Made by a program: the position numbers and the translations under genes. A DNA stretch of 37,588 nucleotides from Pseudomonadota bacterium (GTDB lineage Bacteria > Pseudomonadota > Gammaproteobacteria > Burkholderiales > Rhodocyclaceae): contig JAPLQT010000066.1 of the NCBI GenBank assembly GCA_026399515.1, forward strand, positions 54,808 through 92,395, in the 5' to 3' direction. The stretch's first letter is position 1. Each line of letters opens with the position of its first letter. Positions 24,017-31,241 of this stretch are shown here, one piece after another. The notes below the pieces were generated by a model. It saw only the letters and a list, made by a program, of their open reading frames with translations, did not search any database and was not told where the DNA came from.

Positions 24017-26227
24017 ATGAACGCCCCGCCCCGCGATACGCTGGATCTACAGATCGAAGGCATGACCTGCTCCGCCTGCGCGGCGCGCATCGAGAAGCAG
24101 TTGAACAAGCTTCCCGGCGTCGAAGCGGCCGTCAATTTCGCCGCCGAGAAGGCCTATGTGCGGTTCACGCCAGGACAGAGCGATGCCGCGCAACTCATCG
24201 CGACTATCGAGCGCACAGGATTCCAGGCGCACTCGTCCAGCGACGTTACACCGGCGGAGGAACGCCGGCGGAAACTGGCCGCCTATCAAGCCGAATTGCG
24301 GCGTTTCTGGATTGCGTTGACCCTGACCCTGCCGCTGATAGCGCAGATGGCCTGGATGTTCGGCAGCAGCGAAGCCAGTCATGCCGATGTGCTGCCGCGC
24401 TGGCTGCAACTGGTGCTGGCGACCCCCGTCCAGTTCTGGATAGGCTGGCGTTTCTATACCGGCGCCTGGAATGCCATCCGCGGGGGTGGCGGCAACATGG
24501 ACGTGCTGGTGGCGCTCGGCACCAGTATGGCCTATCTCTACAGCATCGTCATGACCCTGGCCGGATTGCATCATCAACACGTCTACTTCGAGGCATCGGC
24601 CACCGTCATCACCCTGGTGCTGCTCGGCAAGATCCTAGAGGCGCGGGCCAAGGCGCGCACCTCGGCGGCGCTCGAATCCCTGATCCGCCTGCAACCGCAG
24701 ACGGCACGCATCGAGCGTGATGGCCAGTTGGTCGAGGTGGACGTCAAGACCATGATTCCGGGGGACGTCTTCATCGTGCGGCCGGGAGAGAGCGTGCCGG
24801 TGGATGGCGAAATATTGGAAGGTCTCTCCACCCTCAATGAAGCCATGCTGACCGGCGAGAGTATGCCCGTCGGCAAACGGCCGGGCGACAATCTGTTCGC
24901 CGCCACGGTGAATGGCGAAGCGCTATTGCGTTGCCGAGCCACCGGCGTCGGCAGCCATACGCTGCTGGCCGGGATCATTCGCATGGTGGAGCAGGCGCAA
25001 GGCTCCAAGGCGCCGGTGCAGCGGTTGGCCGACAAGATCGCGGCGGTCTTCGTCCCGGTGGTCAGCGTCATCGCGGCGCTGACCTTCGCCGCATGGTGGG
25101 GTCTGGCGGGCGATTTCACCCAGGCCATGGTCAATGCCGTCGCCGTGCTGGTCATCGCCTGTCCGTGCGCCTTGGGACTGGCGACGCCGACGGCGATCAT
25201 GGTCGGCACCGGACAAGGCGCCAACGCCGGCATCCTGGTCAAGGATGCCGAGGCACTGGAACTGGCGGAGAATATCTCCCTGTTGGCGGTGGATAAGACC
25301 GGCACACTCACGGAAGGCAAGCCCGTTGTGACCGACCTGCTGCCGTTCGACGGCGTTTTGGTCGAGGAACTGCTGCAAGTCGCCGCTGCCCTCGAACAGG
25401 GCGCCTCGCACCCGCTGGCGGCCGCGATCCTGGCACGGGCCGGCGAATCCGGGATCCTGCCGCCCGCCCCCTCGAACCTGCTGGCCGTGCCCGGTAGAGG
25501 GCTGCGCGGCGAAGTGGCGGGCGTTGCCTGCCTGCTGGGTTCGCCGGCTTTTCTGGAGGAGGAGGGCTTGTCTCTCGATGCCGCGGCATTGCTGCCGCTG
25601 CAACAGGCGGGCAAGAGCATCGTCGCCGTGGCCCGTGCCGGCAAAGCGCTTGGCATCATCGCCGTGTCCGATCAGCTGCGTTCCTCGTCGCGCAAAGCCG
25701 TGGCGCGCCTGAATGCGATGGGTGTCGAAGTGGTAATGCTGACCGGCGACAATGCCCAGACCGCGGCGGCCATCGCGCGCGAGGCGGGCATCGCTCGCTA
25801 CCAGTCGGAGGTATTGCCCGGCGACAAGGCGCAAGCGATAGCCGCTCTCAAGATCGAGTCGGCAAGGAGCGGCAAGCGCGTCGGCATGGCTGGCGACGGA
25901 ATCAATGACGCGCCGGCGTTGGCGGCGGCCGACGTGGGTTTCGCCATGGGCGCCGGCTCAGATGTGGCGCTGGAGACGGCAGGCGTGACCTTGATGAAGA
26001 ACGACCTGAACAGCGTCGCCGACGCAATCGACCTGTCGCGCGCCACGCTGGCGAAGATACGCCAGAACCTGTTTTTTGCTTTCATCTACAATGTGCTCGG
26101 CATACCGCTGGCGGCGCTGGGCATGTTGAACCCGGTGATTGCCGGCGCCGCGATGGCGCTGAGTTCGGTGTCGGTGGTGAGCAACTCGCTGTTGCTGAGA
26201 CGCTGGAAACCCTCTCGCCGCGAATGA
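24017..26227 (+). CDS. copA: CopA-type Cu(I)-exporting P1B ATPase
   Basis: This is a 736-residue copper-exporting ATPase. It has one N-terminal heavy-metal domain with GMTCSAC (C18, C21), eight predicted helices, LTGES, the IACPCALGLATP metal site, DKTGTLTEG, the HP motif in GASHPLAAA, GDGINDAP, and YNVLGIPLAALG near the end. It lacks the extra Cys-rich N-terminal domain of the CcoI-type enzyme at 2501-4993, so it is probably the detoxifying exporter. The stop is close to copZ (18 bases). Confidence 0.95.
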   Translation: MNAPPRDTLDLQIEGMTCSACAARIEKQLNKLPGVEAAVNFAAEKAYVRFTPGQSDAAQLIATIERTGFQAHSSSDVTPAEERRRKLAAYQAELRRFWIALTLTLPLIAQMAWMFGSSEASHADVLPRWLQLVLATPVQFWIGWRFYTGAWNAIRGGGGNMDVLVALGTSMAYLYSIVMTLAGLHHQHVYFEASATVITLVLLGKILEARAKARTSAALESLIRLQPQTARIERDGQLVEVDVKTMIPGDVFIVRPGESVPVDGEILEGLSTLNEAMLTGESMPVGKRPGDNLFAATVNGEALLRCRATGVGSHTLLAGIIRMVEQAQGSKAPVQRLADKIAAVFVPVVSVIAALTFAAWWGLAGDFTQAMVNAVAVLVIACPCALGLATPTAIMVGTGQGANAGILVKDAEALELAENISLLAVDKTGTLTEGKPVVTDLLPFDGVLVEELLQVAAALEQGASHPLAAAILARAGESGILPPAPSNLLAVPGRGLRGEVAGVACLLGSPAFLEEEGLSLDAAALLPLQQAGKSIVAVARAGKALGIIAVSDQLRSSSRKAVARLNAMGVEVVMLTGDNAQTAAAIAREAGIARYQSEVLPGDKAQAIAALKIESARSGKRVGMAGDGINDAPALAAADVGFAMGAGSDVALETAGVTLMKNDLNSVADAIDLSRATLAKIRQNLFFAFIYNVLGIPLAALGMLNPVIAGAAMALSSVSVVSNSLLLRRWKPSRRE

Positions 26228-26244
26228 TCTTTCAGGAGAAAAGC

Positions 26245-26451
26245 ATGGAATCGACCATAGTCAAAGTCGGCGGCATGAGCTGCCAGGGCTGCGTGAAGAG
26301 CGTCACCAAAGTCCTGATGGAACTGCCCGGCGTCGGCAAGGCGGAAGTATCCCTGGAGCGCGGCGAAGCCGCTGTCGATTATGACGCCGGCAAGGTCACG
26401 CGCGACGCGATCAAACAGGCCATCGACGATGCAGGATTCGAACCGTCCTGA
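26245..26451 (+). CDS. copZ: CopZ-like copper chaperone
   Basis: This 68-residue heavy-metal-associated domain protein has GGMSCQGC as its metal-binding loop and the usual beta-alpha-beta-beta-alpha-beta pattern. It probably carries Cu(I) to the CopA encoded just upstream. AGGAG (26234-26238) selects the ATG at 26245. An in-frame ATG at 26224 overlaps the copA stop (ATGA) but sits in front of that ribosome-binding site. Confidence 0.93.
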   Translation: MESTIVKVGGMSCQGCVKSVTKVLMELPGVGKAEVSLERGEAAVDYDAGKVTRDAIKQAIDDAGFEPS

Positions 26452-26482
26452 AATCTTTTCAAATTATCTCAAGAGACTTTCC

Positions 26483-27565
26483 ATGCCCCATTTATTTGAA
26501 CCGCTGCAATTGCGTAAACTCGTGTTGCCGAATCGCATCGGCATACCGCCGATGTGCCAGTATTCCGCGCAGGATGGCATGGCCCAGGATTGGCATTTCA
26601 TCCACTACGGCAGTCGAGCCGTGGGCGGCGCCGGCCTGATCATCGTCGAAGCGACGGCAGTGAGCGCCGAAGGGCGTATCAGCCCAGGGGATCTGGGTTT
26701 GTGGCACGATCAGCAGATCGAACCGCTGGCCCGTATCGTGCACCAGATGTCCAAACAGGGTACGTTGCCGTGCGTTCAACTTGCCCACGCCGGGCGCAAA
26801 GGCAGTATCGGACTGGGCTGGCAGGCGCAACGCACGCTGACGCAGGAGGAGCATGGCTGGCCGACGGTGGCGCCATCGGCCGTGGCTTTTTCCGAAGACT
26901 ACGCGATACCCCGGGAACTGGATTCCGAAGGCATCCGCGCCGTGGTTGGGCAATTTGTGGCCGCTGCGCAAAGAGCGCGCACTGCGGGCTTCCAGGCCGC
27001 GGAGATACATGCCGCCCACGGCTATCTGCTGCACGAGTTTCTCTCGCCCTTTTCCAACCGGCGCCAGGATGCGTATGGCGGCAGCTTCTAGAACCGCATT
27101 CGCATCGTCTTGGAAGTGGCGAGCGCCGTCCGCGCCGTCTGGCCGGACGATTTGCCGCTGCTGCTGCGACTTTCCGCGACGGACTGGCTGGAGGGTGGCT
27201 GGTCCGTCGATGAGAGTGTCGAATTGTCCCGGAGACTGAAGGCATGCGGTATCGATCTCGTCGACGTGTCTTCCGCCGGTAATTCGCCCGCGGCGCGGAT
27301 TCCGGTTGGGCCGGGCTTCCAGAGCGAGTTTGCCGCGCGGATTCGTCGCGAAGCCGGGATAGCCACCGCAGCGGTTGGCATGATCACCTCGCCGGCCCAG
27401 GCGGACCATGTGATCCGCACTGGCCAGGCCGACCTGGTATTGCTGGGACGCGAATTATTGCGCGATCCGTATTGGCCCTTACATGCGGCGCAGGCTTTGG
27501 GCCATAGCGTCGCCTGGCCGAATCAATACCTGCGCGCGGCGCCGTCCGGATCGACCGGACGGTGA
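26483..27565 (+). pseudogene. Old Yellow Enzyme family oxidoreductase, interrupted by an amber codon
   Basis: The frame encodes an OYE-type NADH:flavin oxidoreductase (YqjM/xenobiotic reductase-like), which reduces activated C=C bonds using FMN. It begins MPHLFEPLQLRKLVLPNRIG and contains PMCQYSAQDG, QLAHAGRKG, HAAHGYLLHEFLSPFSN and, further on, GRELLRDPYWPLHAA. A TAG at 27089-27091 (codon 203) interrupts DAYGGSF-stop-NRIR, where the family has Glu (GGSFENR). A single GAG-to-TAG change explains it, and the frame continues intact for 158 more codons. The truncated product would lack half the barrel and be inactive. A sequencing error is the alternative. AAGAGA precedes the ATG. Confidence 0.88.
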
Positions 27566-27580
27566 CGGATCAACTACTGC

Positions 27581-28081
27581 TTATACTTGCTTGAGCATGG
27601 TCTCGGCGTCGGAGACTTCGAACTTGCCCGGCCCCTCGATATTCAGCTGCTTTACGACACCGTTGTCGACCAGCATCGAGAATCGGTTCATCCGCAATCC
27701 CATGCCGCGGGCAGTGAGATCCAGTTCGACCCCAAGTTTCTTGGTGTAGTCGGCGCTCCCGTCGGCCATCATCCGCACCTTGCCGATGGCCTTCTGGTCG
27801 CGGCCCCAGGCATCCATGACGAAGGCGTCATTGACTGCGATGCACCAGATCTCATCCACGCCCTTGGCTTTGAGCTTGTCGTAGTTGGCGACATAGCCGG
27901 GCACGTGCTTGGCCGAGCAGGTCGGGGTAAACGCGCCGGGCAGGCCAAAGACGGCGATCTTCTTGCCTTTGACCAGATCGGCAACCTGAAAGACATTCGG
28001 GCCTAGCGTGCAGCCGGCGGTTTCTGTTTCGATGAATTCCGTGAGCGTCCCATCGGGCAGCTTGTCACCAATTTTGATCAT
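27581..28081 (-). CDS. peroxiredoxin, Prx5-type
   Basis: This 166-residue thiol peroxidase fits the Prx5 group. The catalytic motif is PGAFTPTC55S. VNDAFVMDAWGR and the ending GKFEVSDAETML are also typical. Other cysteines at 24 and 80 could act in resolution, but neither is in the usual human Prx5 position. There is no fused glutaredoxin domain, so an external reductant is needed. GGAG precedes the start on the minus strand. It is downstream of the aminopeptidase gene on the same strand, 72 bases apart. Confidence 0.93.
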   Translation of the reverse strand: MIKIGDKLPDGTLTEFIETETAGCTLGPNVFQVADLVKGKKIAVFGLPGAFTPTCSAKHVPGYVANYDKLKAKGVDEIWCIAVNDAFVMDAWGRDQKAIGKVRMMADGSADYTKKLGVELDLTARGMGLRMNRFSMLVDNGVVKQLNIEGPGKFEVSDAETMLKQV

Positions 28082-28131
28082 GTTGCGACTCCTTGAAGGT
28101 TGAAGAATACCAAGTCGAAGTATCTTCGGGC

Positions 28132-28150
28132 GCTTGACCTGCTGTCAAGC
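28132..28150. other. perfect hairpin between the aminopeptidase and peroxiredoxin genes
   Basis: GCTTGAC-CTGCT-GTCAAGC forms a 7-bp stem with a 5-base loop just after the aminopeptidase stop. No T-tract follows on the minus strand, so it may stabilise or process the transcript rather than end it. It resembles an FNR box but has five central bases instead of four. Confidence 0.5.
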
Positions 28151-28153
28151 AAC

Positions 28154-29464
28154 TTATCGAGACTCGGCATCCTTGAATGCGGCGCCCAGCACGGCAATCA
28201 TGTGGCTGTGATCCAGAACGCCGGCGCTTTCCCGGATGCTGTGCATGGCCCACATCGGCGACCCGACATCGACGCTGGCGATGCCCAGGCGCGCAGCCAC
28301 GATGGGGCCGATGGTGCTGCCGCAGCCGAGGTCGGTGCGGTGGGCATACTGCTGGAAGGGGACGCCGGCACTTTCGCAGAGCGCGATGAATCGGGCGGCG
28401 CTATCGGCGCCCGTGGTGTAGCGCTGATTGACGTTGGTCTTGATGACCGGACCCGCATTCATCATCACCTTGTGATCAGGTTCGTAAGATCCTGGGAAGT
28501 TGGGATGGTAGGCATGAGCCATGTCCGCGCTGATGAAGAAACTCCTGGCCAGCGCGCAACGACGCGCCTCGTCATCCGGTCCGGCGTTGGCGGCAATCCG
28601 CTCGACGACATCCGAAACGAAGCTCCCGCCCGCTCCGGCGGCGCTTCCACTGCCCACTTCCTCATGGTCGAAGAACGCGCACAGGCAGGTTGCCGAGGGA
28701 TTTTGGGTAGCCAGCAAGGCGGTCAACGCGGCATGACAGGAGGCGAGGTTGTCCAGTTGGCTGTCGGCAATGAATTCCCCTTCCGCGCCCCAGAAGCTTC
28801 CCCGCTGGGTATCGTAGATATTCAAGTCCCAGGTGAGGATGTCGCTCGCATCAACCTGGAGTTCGTCGGCGATGCGGCGATTGAACCGGCTCTCCCCGTG
28901 CTCCCCGCCGATGCCGAGGATCAGCGGCAACTCGGTCTGCTTGTTGAACTTGAGGCCATGCTCGTTGACTTTCCGGTTCATGTGTATGGCGAGATTGGGC
29001 AAGCGCAAGAGCGGCTCGTCGAAGCGCATCAAGCGCGTCTCGAATCCGCCTGGAGTGCGCACATTCACGCGTCCCGCCAGGCTCAGGTCGCGGTCGGCAA
29101 ATGTCGCCAGGATGGGGCTGCCATAAACTTCGACACCCAGGCGGATCATGCCCTCGCAGTTGTGGGGCGCTTTCGGTTTCAGGCGCAGCCCCGGCGAGTC
29201 GGTATGCGCGCCTATCATCCTCAAGCCGGTCTCCATCAGCGAAAGCTCTCCGAGGACAAAGGCAATGATGGATGAACCGCCCCTCACCACGAAATATTTC
29301 CCTCCGGAAACCAGTTGCCAGCGTTCAGTTTCGTCCAGCGGTGAAAACCCCTGTGCCAGCAAGCCCTGTTCGGTGGTGTGTACGGCATGCCAGGGGCTGG
29401 GGCTGGCGTCGATGTAATCGAGGAGCGCCTGGGCCTGGGCCAGGGCTGCAGTGGGGATGGTCAT
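28154..29464 (-). CDS. apeB: M18 family aminopeptidase
   Basis: This is a dizinc M18 aminopeptidase of 436 residues, which removes N-terminal amino acids from peptides. Key blocks are GAHTDSPGLRLKP (a metal-ligand His-x-Asp), FDHEEVGSGSAAGAGG with the catalytic Glu pair, ADMAHAYHPNFPG and VGSPMWAMHSIRE with the last His ligand. The length is normal. No upstream partner is obvious. The 204 bases between this start and the divergent lipoprotein gene hold both promoters, but I cannot name convincing hexamers there. Confidence 0.95.
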   Translation of the reverse strand: MTIPTAALAQAQALLDYIDASPSPWHAVHTTEQGLLAQGFSPLDETERWQLVSGGKYFVVRGGSSIIAFVLGELSLMETGLRMIGAHTDSPGLRLKPKAPHNCEGMIRLGVEVYGSPILATFADRDLSLAGRVNVRTPGGFETRLMRFDEPLLRLPNLAIHMNRKVNEHGLKFNKQTELPLILGIGGEHGESRFNRRIADELQVDASDILTWDLNIYDTQRGSFWGAEGEFIADSQLDNLASCHAALTALLATQNPSATCLCAFFDHEEVGSGSAAGAGGSFVSDVVERIAANAGPDDEARRCALARSFFISADMAHAYHPNFPGSYEPDHKVMMNAGPVIKTNVNQRYTTGADSAARFIALCESAGVPFQQYAHRTDLGCGSTIGPIVAARLGIASVDVGSPMWAMHSIRESAGVLDHSHMIAVLGAAFKDAESR

Positions 29465-29637
29465 GGCGAGTAGTGACTAGGCTAATGTGAGGAATTCGCA
29501 AGGATAGCCGATCAAGGGTGTCGAGTCATTATCGACTATGACCGTAGCGCCATCGATCATCATCCCGAATTTGCCGGCGACAAGGATGCCGACTTTACAT
29601 GCTGTTACATATCGGCTCTTTGCCGCGGGAGGTATAC

Positions 29638-29658
29638 ATGGTGAAATTGAACACTTAA
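29638..29658 (+). CDS. possible six-codon leader ORF (MVKLNT)
   Basis: ATG at 29638 has a strong Shine-Dalgarno, GGGAGG (29627-29632), 5 bases upstream, and is followed by five codons and TAA. It ends 19 bases before the ATG of the lipoprotein gene, which itself lacks a visible ribosome-binding site. It may be a translated leader that couples ribosomes to the next gene, or chance. Confidence 0.3.
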   Translation: MVKLNT

Positions 29659-29677
29659 CTTATTCCATTTGAATGTG

Positions 29678-30910
29678 ATGATTTCATCCGGCAAGAATTC
29701 CGTGCCTCCGGCAGTGAGCGGGAGACGTTTCGGTGCGGCCACGCTGGCGCTGGCATTTCTCGCCGGTTGTTCCTCGCCGCCGATTCAAAAACCGGATGAA
29801 ACCAAGGTCAAGCAGTTTACCGGGCAGGGTTATCAGACCGACGATCATTTCGGCATCGCCACAACCTATGCCAATTGGATTTCAGGCTATCTCGATTTCG
29901 ATATTTCCCTGACGGTGCCGGCGAAGCCGGGGCTATTTCCCTTGGTGATCTACCTGCCCGCCCTGGGCGAAACGCGATCCGCGGGAGAAACATGGCGGAC
30001 CGTCTGGGCCCAGAGCGGTTTTGCGGTCCTGAGCATGCAACCCCTGGTGGACGATGCCAGGGTCTGGTCGTCGGCCAAGGCGAGGAACGGTGATTTCGCC
30101 TTGCTCGCCCGGGAACGCTATTCCCCCAAAGTCATGGCGACCCGCCTCGAGGCGCTGCAATCGGCGCTGACCGAAATGAATCGCCGTCATTCCCACGGCG
30201 AAGCGCCGCTGGACAGAATCGACTTGTCCAGGGTCGCGATTGCCGGCTACGACATGGGTGCTTACACGGCCATGGCCATTGCCGGAGAAAGCATCCGGGG
30301 TGTGCCCGGCCCGGTGTTACCGTTCTCGATCAAAGCCGTCATCGCATTGAGCCCTTATTCGGACTTTTCCGGCGCCCCTTTCGGCGAACGTTATGCCGGC
30401 ATCCACGGCCCGGTTCTTTCCGTCACCAGCGACAATGATACCGATGCGCTAGGCTTGGTGACGTCTCCCTCGATACGCAAGGCGCCCTTCGAAACCATGC
30501 CCGGTGGCAACAAATATTTGCTGACGATGTCCGGCATCCCGCATTCAGGTATGAGCGGCGGGGGATTGAAGCCCGAGGCTGGCGAAGCCGGCGGCCCGCC
30601 CGGCAAGGCCGAGCGCAGTCAAGGCGGTGGCGATCGCACCCCGGATGGCGGAAACCGCGGCGGCCATCGCAAAGGCGGAACGAGCGGAGGTGGCGCAGGC
30701 GACGGAGGCCGGACGGGGGGCGAGAGGCCCGGCGCATTCCGGGATGTAGTTTTTTCGCCGACGTCCCTGGCAATCAGCGATGCGGCAATCCAGGGCGTCA
30801 CGACCGCGTTCCTGGATGCATATGTGAAAGAAGATCAGATTGCCAGGGAGTGGCTGGACAAAGATGCATCCCGTTGGCTGCGGGATAGAGGAGAAATCAA
30901 GCGTAAGTAG
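29678..30910 (+). CDS. lipoprotein alpha/beta-hydrolase-like protein with Asp at the nucleophile elbow
   Basis: This 410-residue protein starts with a lipoprotein signal peptide (ATLALAFLAG-C31). The body resembles PAF-acetylhydrolase/dienelactone-hydrolase-like proteins: LFPLVIYLPALGETR, FAVLSMQPLVDDA, RVAIAGYDMGAYTAMAIAGE and a likely catalytic His in GIPHSGMSG (H289). The nucleophile elbow reads G-Y-D192-M-G, with Asp where Ser is normal. It is therefore either inactive as an esterase or uses an Asp nucleophile as dehalogenases do. A Gly- and charge-rich, low-complexity insert (about 293-353) precedes the final helices. GTG 29675 and TTG 29669 are in-frame alternative starts. Confidence 0.65.
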   Translation: MISSGKNSVPPAVSGRRFGAATLALAFLAGCSSPPIQKPDETKVKQFTGQGYQTDDHFGIATTYANWISGYLDFDISLTVPAKPGLFPLVIYLPALGETRSAGETWRTVWAQSGFAVLSMQPLVDDARVWSSAKARNGDFALLARERYSPKVMATRLEALQSALTEMNRRHSHGEAPLDRIDLSRVAIAGYDMGAYTAMAIAGESIRGVPGPVLPFSIKAVIALSPYSDFSGAPFGERYAGIHGPVLSVTSDNDTDALGLVTSPSIRKAPFETMPGGNKYLLTMSGIPHSGMSGGGLKPEAGEAGGPPGKAERSQGGGDRTPDGGNRGGHRKGGTSGGGAGDGGRTGGERPGAFRDVVFSPTSLAISDAAIQGVTTAFLDAYVKEDQIAREWLDKDASRWLRDRGEIKRK

Positions 30911-30935
30911 TTCTTTAGTTCAGTGACCAGATCAC

Positions 30936-30960
30936 CCGCCGGCCGGTTCATCGCCGGCGG
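30936..30960 (+). other. GC-rich hairpin downstream of the lipoprotein gene
   Basis: CCGCCGGC (30936-30943) and GCCGGCGG (30953-30960) form a perfect 8-bp stem with a 9-base loop. No T-tract follows. It lies 25 bases after the stop codon and 23 before the next gene, so it may be a 3'-end stabiliser. Confidence 0.5.
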
Positions 30961-30983
30961 CGTCTCGCAAGGAATCAGCACAT

Positions 30984-31184
30984 ATGAAATCGCCATTTGA
31001 AGCCAGGGCAATGAGTCGTTTCGAACAAATCCTGTGCGCCACCACGGGAGTTTTTGCCGGATCGCTATTATCGGACATGGTGTTCGGGGACGGCATTCAA
31101 ACCGAGGATATCTACCAAGCCGCCATGGTCGCCCTGATCGCCGCACTCATCCAATGGTGGATCACCAAAGAGCAGTCGACCTGA
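30984..31184 (+). CDS. small membrane protein of unknown function
   Basis: I do not recognise this 66-residue protein. An N-terminal amphipathic stretch (MKSPFEARAMSRFEQIL) is followed by a helix (CATTGVFAGSLLSDMVFG) and a second hydrophobic helix (DIYQAAMVALIAALIQWWI). AAGGAA stands about 8 bases before the ATG. It lies between the lipoprotein gene and the TonB receptor, 57 bases before the latter, on the same strand. It is probably real but unproven. Confidence 0.55.
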   Translation: MKSPFEARAMSRFEQILCATTGVFAGSLLSDMVFGDGIQTEDIYQAAMVALIAALIQWWITKEQST

Positions 31185-31241
31185 CCCACTCCGAATATTT
31201 CAAGTGTTCGGCGTCCTAATCATCGAACGAACTCCGCGACC

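Noticed and set aside
27089..27091. Programmed recoding of the amber codon in the OYE gene
   Set aside because: TAG replaces an ordinary Glu of the family with no special context; a point mutation or error is simpler.
28132..28150. FNR box before the peroxiredoxin gene
   Set aside because: The half-sites TTGAC and GTCAA are separated by five bases, not four, and form a perfect hairpin after a stop codon.
28100..29275. 391-codon plus-strand frame over the aminopeptidase gene
   Set aside because: Antisense of a highly conserved M18 gene; composition is typical of a shadow frame.
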